Origin: CAIKOD01 sp035505975 | GTDB taxonomy: Archaea; Halobacteriota; Methanomicrobia; Methanomicrobiales; Methanospirillaceae | Length of the DNA stretch: 64,000 nucleotides | NCBI GenBank assembly: GCA_035505975.1 | Contig: DATJQJ010000028.1 | Span: 1-64,000 of the forward strand | Direction: 5' to 3' | Part shown: one piece after another, positions 63,062 through 64,000 of the stretch | Position numbering within the stretch: position 1 is the stretch's first letter | Layout of the letters: each line of letters begins with the position of its first letter | Made by a program: the position numbers and the translations under genes | Notes under the pieces: model-generated | The model's database searches: none | The model's input: only the letters and a program-made list of their open reading frames with translations | What the model was told of the DNA's origin: nothing

Positions 63062-64000
63062 ACCGGTATCAGGGTATCCCTGTCCCGGATTACCCGGATA
63101 TGTTCACCTGGGCCGACCTTTTGCCATGGCCCCCTCAGGCATTCGCAGGCCGAACCCGTGCCCGAATCGACGAGACCAATGATATCTCCATCGACGTACG
63201 CGACGAGGGCATCTGCAGCGTCCCTGATATTGCCGACGAGCTCGTCTATTTCGTCTTCGCGTGTGGTCCTGACAGAACCATTGGTAAGGTCGCCGTATTT
63301 TATCGAATGCCCGTCGACCTGGATAACCTGGCCATATGTCCTCCCGATCCGCAGGACATCACCCCTGATGTACCGGGGAAGGCGGACCGAATAGGTCACC
63401 CTGAATAATTTCTTTCCCGCTTTTTCCCCGACAAGTTTCGGGTGGGTCGAATATCTGCCGCCCAGGCGCTGTACCAGGGCCTGGGAGATTGCGAGCCCAA
63501 TCTGCTGCGAACCGATGGTGATGTCGAGCCCTTCCCGCGTCTCTTCCATCTCGGAGATATAGGATAGCCTGTCCCCTCCTGCCTGCATCTGGTCCTCGGT
63601 TTCGCAGGCAATTTCCCTAGCGGCAAGCACTTCGCCGGGGAGAATTTTCCTCCCATTTGCCCTCACCTGGACAATCCCTTCATAATAACTGCCGCTGATA
63701 CGGTTGCACCGGTTGCACTGTTCTTTGTTCCAGATGATTTCGACGGTGGCACGCTGGTCGACCCGGATTCCGTACAATATACCGCTTACATCGACATCGG
63801 CATAGGAACGGTTTTCGGAACGGTCCCTGATGGCAATATCGATTTTAGGTGATTTTACGTCCTTATGGAGATGAACGGCATTTCGCACCAGTTCAGGACC
63901 GATCTCCTCACGTGACCGTTCGCTGTCAGTCCACGTGCTGACCGTTTTCTGGGCATTACAGGAAGGACAGTAGGTACTTGTCACCCTCGGATCGATGGTG
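63055..64000 (-). CDS. 60S ribosomal export protein NMD3 homologue, cut by the window edge
   Basis: 315 residues visible. The frame continues past position 64000 with no start before the edge, and the visible N-terminus, PRVTSTYCPSC, corresponds to the second zinc pair of archaeal NMD3; the first pair should lie outside. A GTG at 63984 would give a 309-residue protein without it, so I treat the gene as partial. Further domains are a CNRCNRISGSYYEGIVQVR segment (zinc pair and beta part) and later OB/SH3-like strands (YIRGDVLRIGRTYGQVIQVDGHSIKYGD). NMD3 binds the large subunit at a late assembly step. It overlaps the Taw2-like gene by 7 bases. Confidence 0.88.
   Translation of the reverse strand, partial: TIDPRVTSTYCPSCNAQKTVSTWTDSERSREEIGPELVRNAVHLHKDVKSPKIDIAIRDRSENRSYADVDVSGILYGIRVDQRATVEIIWNKEQCNRCNRISGSYYEGIVQVRANGRKILPGEVLAAREIACETEDQMQAGGDRLSYISEMEETREGLDITIGSQQIGLAISQALVQRLGGRYSTHPKLVGEKAGKKLFRVTYSVRLPRYIRGDVLRIGRTYGQVIQVDGHSIKYGDLTNGSVRTTREDEIDELVGNIRDAADALVAYVDGDIIGLVDSGTGSACECLRGPWQKVGPGEHIRVIRDRDTLIPVW

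Overview
The window is archaeal and most likely from a methanogen of the order Methanomicrobiales (Methanoregula/Methanolinea-like; genus is inference). The archaeal signals are the FttA/aCPSF1 termination factor, pelota, ABCE1, NMD3, an RFC small-subunit paralog, a proteasome beta subunit, Sec61-beta, pantoate kinase with 4-phosphopantoate--beta-alanine ligase, a Taw2-like enzyme, and leaderless genes with a TATA box about 25-29 nt before the start codon. CofE (coenzyme F420 polyglutamylation) points to a methanogen. A bacterial-type ruvCAB operon in an archaeon also fits Methanomicrobiales.

Layout. 1-62: 5' part of an intron-containing tRNA-Trp running off the left edge. 155-6607: acyl-CoA synthetase, secreted ComEC-like hydrolase, the MTA/SAH/5'-deoxyadenosine salvage pair (phosphorylase + deaminase) and a nicotinate phosphoribosyltransferase-like gene. 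6797-10527: tRNA-Ala and two tandem DUF47-PiT phosphate uptake pairs. 10872-14755: endonuclease III, tRNA-Pro, UMP kinase, a zinc ribbon, an AmrS-like radical SAM protein, a Mut7-C protein and an unknown. 15088-21467: polyphosphate kinase, ruvCAB, Ppx/GppA. 21599-27920: MFS, FttA, proteasome beta, CBS, UspA, amidohydrolase, Sec61-beta. 28330-36216: HAE3-type RND protein, CofE, secreted metallo-beta-lactamase-fold protein, small zinc ribbons, an aminotransferase. 36217-42856: a ribosome-rescue neighbourhood (flavoprotein, pelota, RqcH/NEMF, and divergently an EMC6-like membrane protein with ABCE1). 43251-51512: four cell-surface genes with PKD domains and a beta-helix. 52132-57483: a 1291-residue HTH-PAS sensor and an AIR-synthase-like protein. 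57672-64000: methyltransferase, RFC small paralog, the archaeal CoA pathway (PPS, PoK, CoaBC), Taw2-like enzyme and NMD3 cut by the right edge.

How genes work together. Phosphate is a recurring theme: two PiT importers with their DUF47 partners, Ppk1 to make polyphosphate and Ppx/GppA to hydrolyse it lie within 15 kb. Pelota splits stalled ribosomes with ABCE1, and RqcH handles the resulting 50S-peptidyl-tRNA. PoK, PPS and CoaBC take pantoate to 4'-phosphopantetheine. The four surface genes look like one transcription unit making an envelope or extracellular matrix.

The most unusual feature is a dispersed, imperfect intergenic element of up to about 150 bp with a GC-rich hairpin core. I find seven copies in both orientations (near 1951, 10671, 19551, 28151, 36053, 43131 and 57496), nearly all in gaps next to gene 3' ends. 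It fits no feature type I can name. I saw no CRISPR array, transposase, integrase or prophage gene.
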